From the NCBI RefSeq assembly GCF_014859355.1, contig NZ_JACUUJ010000020.1:1-55427 (forward strand): 55,427 nt of DNA. Direction: 5' to 3'. The position numbers and the translations under genes are program-made. The DNA is from Yoonia sp. (lineage in GTDB: Bacteria; Pseudomonadota; Alphaproteobacteria; Rhodobacterales; Rhodobacteraceae). Shown one piece after another: positions 53,143 to 55,427 of this stretch (position 1 is the first letter of the stretch; every line of letters starts with the position of its first letter). The notes under the pieces were generated by a model. That model had not been told where the DNA came from. It saw only the letters and a program-made list of their open reading frames with translations, and ran no database searches.

Positions 53143-53155
53143 CGTCACCGTCCAA

Positions 53156-53341
53156 TCATACGTGCGAAGTCACCTCCTGCAGCGTGGCAACATACTGGGC
53201 TGCCCGCATGTCCAAAATATTTGCGACAGACCCGCCAATGTATTTCTCCAACGACCCCATGTCCTCCGGCCGTCCGCCGATCTGTGTGCCGTAAAGGTCC
53301 ACTCCGGAACGGCCGATCGTCATCACACCAAGTGTTTTCAT
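53156..53341 (-). pseudogene. iolC: 5-dehydro-2-deoxygluconokinase (IolC) N-terminal fragment
   Basis: Sixty residues: MKTLGVMTIGRSGVDLYGTQIGGRPEDMGS and EKYIGGSVANI are the start of IolC, a PfkB-family kinase of myo-inositol breakdown (full length ~320, or ~640 when fused). The frame then leaves the family and stops next to the IS6 remnant, which probably removed the rest. Confidence 0.75.
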
Positions 53342-53402
53342 AGGGGCGGTCCTCTGGTGCAGGGTGGTCAGGCCGCGCGAGGCGGGCCTGGCCGGTATGC
53401 GA

Positions 53403-53806
53403 TCAGGTCAACACGCCAGCGAGGGCTACTGTCTTGTTATTGTGGGTCGAAAGCGTTGCGGCTTGGGCCATGTCAAGGGCGTTCACACCCTCGATCAGGG
53501 TGACCGGCAGGGCCGTGTCGCCGTTCACCGCGTCAACGATTGAGGTTCCGACGGCAGAAACCGTGACCGGCGCGTCGCCCATGAGGAAGTTGGCCATGTC
53601 AAAGTCATGGATCATCATGTCACGAAATTGCCGCCCGAAACCTTGATATAGGCGACCGGTGGAGCCGCCGGATCGTAGGAGGCGATGGAAAGCAGTTCGG
53701 CCTTGCCGGTCTCGCCCGCATCAAGCGCAGCCTTCAGTGCCCCGAAGTTCGGGTCAAAGCGGCGATTTAAACCGATCATGACCGGCTTTCCCGAACCGCT
53801 GACGGC
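53403..53806 (-). pseudogene. iolG: Inositol 2-dehydrogenase (IolG) fragment, frameshifted
   Basis: The 5' piece reads GKPVMIGLNRRFDPNFGALKAALDAGETGKAELLSIASYDPAAPPVAYIKVSGG, the second piece (different frame from ~53618) MMIHDFDMANFLMGDAPVTVSAVGTSIVD. These are the middle of a GFO/IDH/MocA inositol dehydrogenase and belong together (SGGxFxDMMIHDFDMA). The N-terminal nucleotide-binding part is missing and the C-terminus is shortened by an internal deletion. Confidence 0.8.
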
Positions 53807-53807
53807 G

Positions 53808-53990
53808 TCTATCGCTGTGACCGGCTTTGATAACATCCCGCTTGCAGCCTCGCCACAATACGACCTTACGACCTATCGCCAACCGATCCCGGAAATGGTG
53901 GGGGCCTTGGTGAAGATTCTCAATGGACCCAAGACCGCCCAACAAGACACATTCCTCCTGGGAAGTTTCATCGCACGGTCGTCAACTTAG
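53808..53990 (+). pseudogene. LacI-family regulator, C-terminal fragment
   Basis: The plus-strand frame encodes IAVTGFDNIPLAASPQYDLTTYRQPIPEMVGALVKIL, the typical end of a LacI-type repressor, up to a stop at 53990. The rest of the gene is missing; its left edge abuts the iolG fragment on the other strand. Probably the former regulator of an inositol or sugar operon. It is not the missing half of the LacI fragment at 13588 in any provable way. Confidence 0.68.
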
Positions 53991-54003
53991 AGTTTAGAAG
54001 GAA

Positions 54004-54055
54004 CTGCAATCAGCTACAATAAAAAGTGCAGTATATGCTTGTTCTCTGATTGCAG
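54004..54055. repeat. 10-base inverted repeat in the gap 53991-54270
   Basis: CTGCAATCAG (54004-54013) and CTGATTGCAG (54046-54055) are exact inverted copies 32 bases apart. On the minus strand a short frame with a good ribosome site (MTPDGQIAIPLEIAAIREQA, from 54099) crosses it and soon stops. The stretch may be an element end or the operator of a lost gene. Nothing else is recognisable in this 280-base gap. Confidence 0.35.
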
Positions 54056-54270
54056 CTATTTCAAGCGGGATAGCGATTTGTCCGTCCGGGGTCATGGTTC
54101 TCTCCGAGGTCGCATCTTTTGCGCCGCATGATGGTTTTCGATGGCGGATCGTCTTCAATGTCGTTTGCGGGGCAGGCAGGTGAACCTGCGTCCCAACCTA
54201 CTTTACGAGATCGATCAACCTCCGTCCCGTCGGGACATCGCTCCCCGCTGTCTCCCAGCAGGTATTCAGA

Positions 54271-55146
54271 TCAGACAGCGGCCTCCTTCGTCCACTGATA
54301 ATCAGTTTCATTTTTCCCCAGGGTCAGCATCAACACTGCGATCTTGCGGGCGGTTGCGACGGCTGCCTTGCGGAATCCGCGCCGTCCGGCCAGACGAACG
54401 GCCCAGCTTTTCAGGGGCGAGAAGCATTTGACTTGGCGGATAACGCAGGATGCTGCCTCAAACAGTAACCCGCGCATCGCGCCGTCACCGCATTTCGAAA
54501 CCCGTCCTGACCAATCCACTTCGCCAGACTGATGCCGCTTTGGTTTCAGTCCCAAGAACGCACCCACATCGGCAGTTCGGCTGAACCGGTTGGGGTCATC
54601 TATCAGAGCAATGAAGTTGAGGGCGTTGGCCGCACCGACACCGGGGATCGTCATCAAGCGACGCGCCACCGGGTGTGCCTTGGCTTTTTTCTTCACGGCT
54701 TTGTCGAGATCATCTGCCGACTGACAAAGCGTGGCATGAGCGGCGATGAAGCCGTCGGCAATGGCGCGCAGGACCAGATCTGTCTCCCCCGCTGCTGCGA
54801 GTTGGTCACGAAACGCCTGTCGCTGTCGTCCCTGACCTGTGCCAGTCATGCGGATGCCAAAGGTTTTCAGGACGCCCCGGATGTGGCCTTCCAGATCCTT
54901 ACGCAGTCGGATCAACCGTTCCCGCGCCCCTACCAGGCTGCGCAGATAATCAGATTCTCCGCTGCGAATGTGAACTGGCGTGTACCACCCAATGCGCGCG
55001 AGCTGCGCCAGCCCCTCTGCGTCAGAGGCATCGGATTTGTTCAGCCGAGCAGACAGCGCCTTGTGTGCGTCAATGCAGACTGCCGGAAGACCCAGACCCA
55101 CCATCCCACGTTGTAGCCAGATCGAAAGCTGACCACTCTCATGCAC
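54271..55146 (-). mobile_element. IS110-family transposase, 5'-truncated
   Basis: The frame gives ~290 residues of a DEDD/IS110 transposase. LSIWLQRGMVGLGLPAVCIDAHKALSARLNKSDASDAEGLAQLARIGWY is the end of the DEDD domain, and the transposase_20 domain follows with IPGVGAANALNFIALIDD and FLGLKPKRHQSGEVDWSGRVSKCGD. The first ~50 residues with the opening catalytic Asp are missing. The sequence to the right belongs to an IS256-family element, whose insertion explains the loss. Confidence 0.85.
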
Positions 55147-55215
55147 GATCCGGTTCGGCGATAGGGAGCAGTTGCCAAACCACCCGAGATATGGGCAAAA
55201 GTTGGTGACGCCTGA

Positions 55216-55427
55216 TCAGGCGGCGGTTTGAATCTGGCGGAGCCCGTCGCGGAACTCAATCCCTTGGATGATCTCGGGCAGGCGGTTTTGACCATCGAGT
55301 TTGCGCCATTTCTTGTGCGCTGACATCATCAGCTTGAAGGCCATGGCCAGCCCGGTCTTGCGGCTGAGGCAGCCCTTGGTGCGTTTGGTTCGGTGGCGCA
55401 CGGTGGCAAAGGTGCTTTCGATCGGGT
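55216..55427 (-). mobile_element. IS256-family transposase, C-terminal end (continues past window)
   Basis: From the window edge the minus-strand frame reads IESTFATVRHRTKRTKGCLSRKTGLAMAFKLMMSAHKKWRKLDG and ends at 55216. This is the conserved C-terminus of IS256/MULE transposases. The element end probably lies near 55150-55190, next to the broken IS110 gene. The rest is outside the window, so intactness is unknown. Confidence 0.8.

Overview
The gene content, GC-rich coding sequence and tight ATGA-type overlaps point to an alphaproteobacterium, most likely a member of the Rhodobacteraceae (Roseobacter relatives): complete C-P lyase operon, PcaQ/PobA aromatic catabolism, tad pilus locus and many insertion-sequence scars. 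The genus cannot be fixed from the sequence alone, nor whether this is chromosome or plasmid.

Layout. 1-552: 3' part of a 3-oxoadipyl-CoA thiolase gene (pcaF) with a large in-frame internal deletion. 653-11238 (minus): one phosphonate operon, phnF-D-C-E-G-H-I-J-K-L-M-N-P, read right to left from a short regulatory region at 11244-11266. 11305-14169: a decayed sugar or polyol uptake/oxidation locus (FGGY kinase, SDR, ABC permease, binding protein, LacI), every gene truncated or frameshifted. 14208-24898 (plus): a MEDS/SARP-type regulator, then P450, two-part PEP-synthase-like phosphotransferase, HD phosphohydrolase, aldehyde dehydrogenase, second HD protein, SDR, [2Fe-2S] ferredoxin and ferredoxin reductase. 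This set matches, function by function, the Cre pathway of Corynebacterium glutamicum, where 4-cresol is first phosphorylated, its methyl group is oxidised by a P450, the phosphate is removed and the alcohol is oxidised to 4-hydroxybenzoate. 24938-30790: pcaB, a BKACE-type beta-keto acid cleavage enzyme, pcaG, pcaH, pcaC, pobA and the LysR regulator pcaQ. Together these two blocks form a nearly continuous inferred route from an alkylphenol to 4-hydroxybenzoate, protocatechuate and central metabolism.

30803-36026: a QseBC-like two-component system divergent from a redox module (ethylbenzene-dehydrogenase-type heme protein, DUF2231-like membrane protein, PepSY protein, cytochrome b561). 36164-38209: an Old Yellow Enzyme/TMADH-type oxidoreductase. 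38427-47979: a LuxR-type regulator divergent from a tad/flp pilus locus (flp, cpaB, three TadE/G-like pseudopilins, cpaE, cpaF, tadB, tadC), with no secretin (cpaC), cpaA or tadD in the window.

48307-52442 (minus): a copper-handling island (DUF411 protein, P1B copper ATPase, TVP38-like protein, DUF302 protein, 42-residue membrane peptide). 52479-55427: a mobile-element graveyard with IS6-, IS110- and IS256-family remnants and fragments of inositol genes (iolC, iolG) and a LacI regulator. I saw no tRNA, rRNA or CRISPR array.
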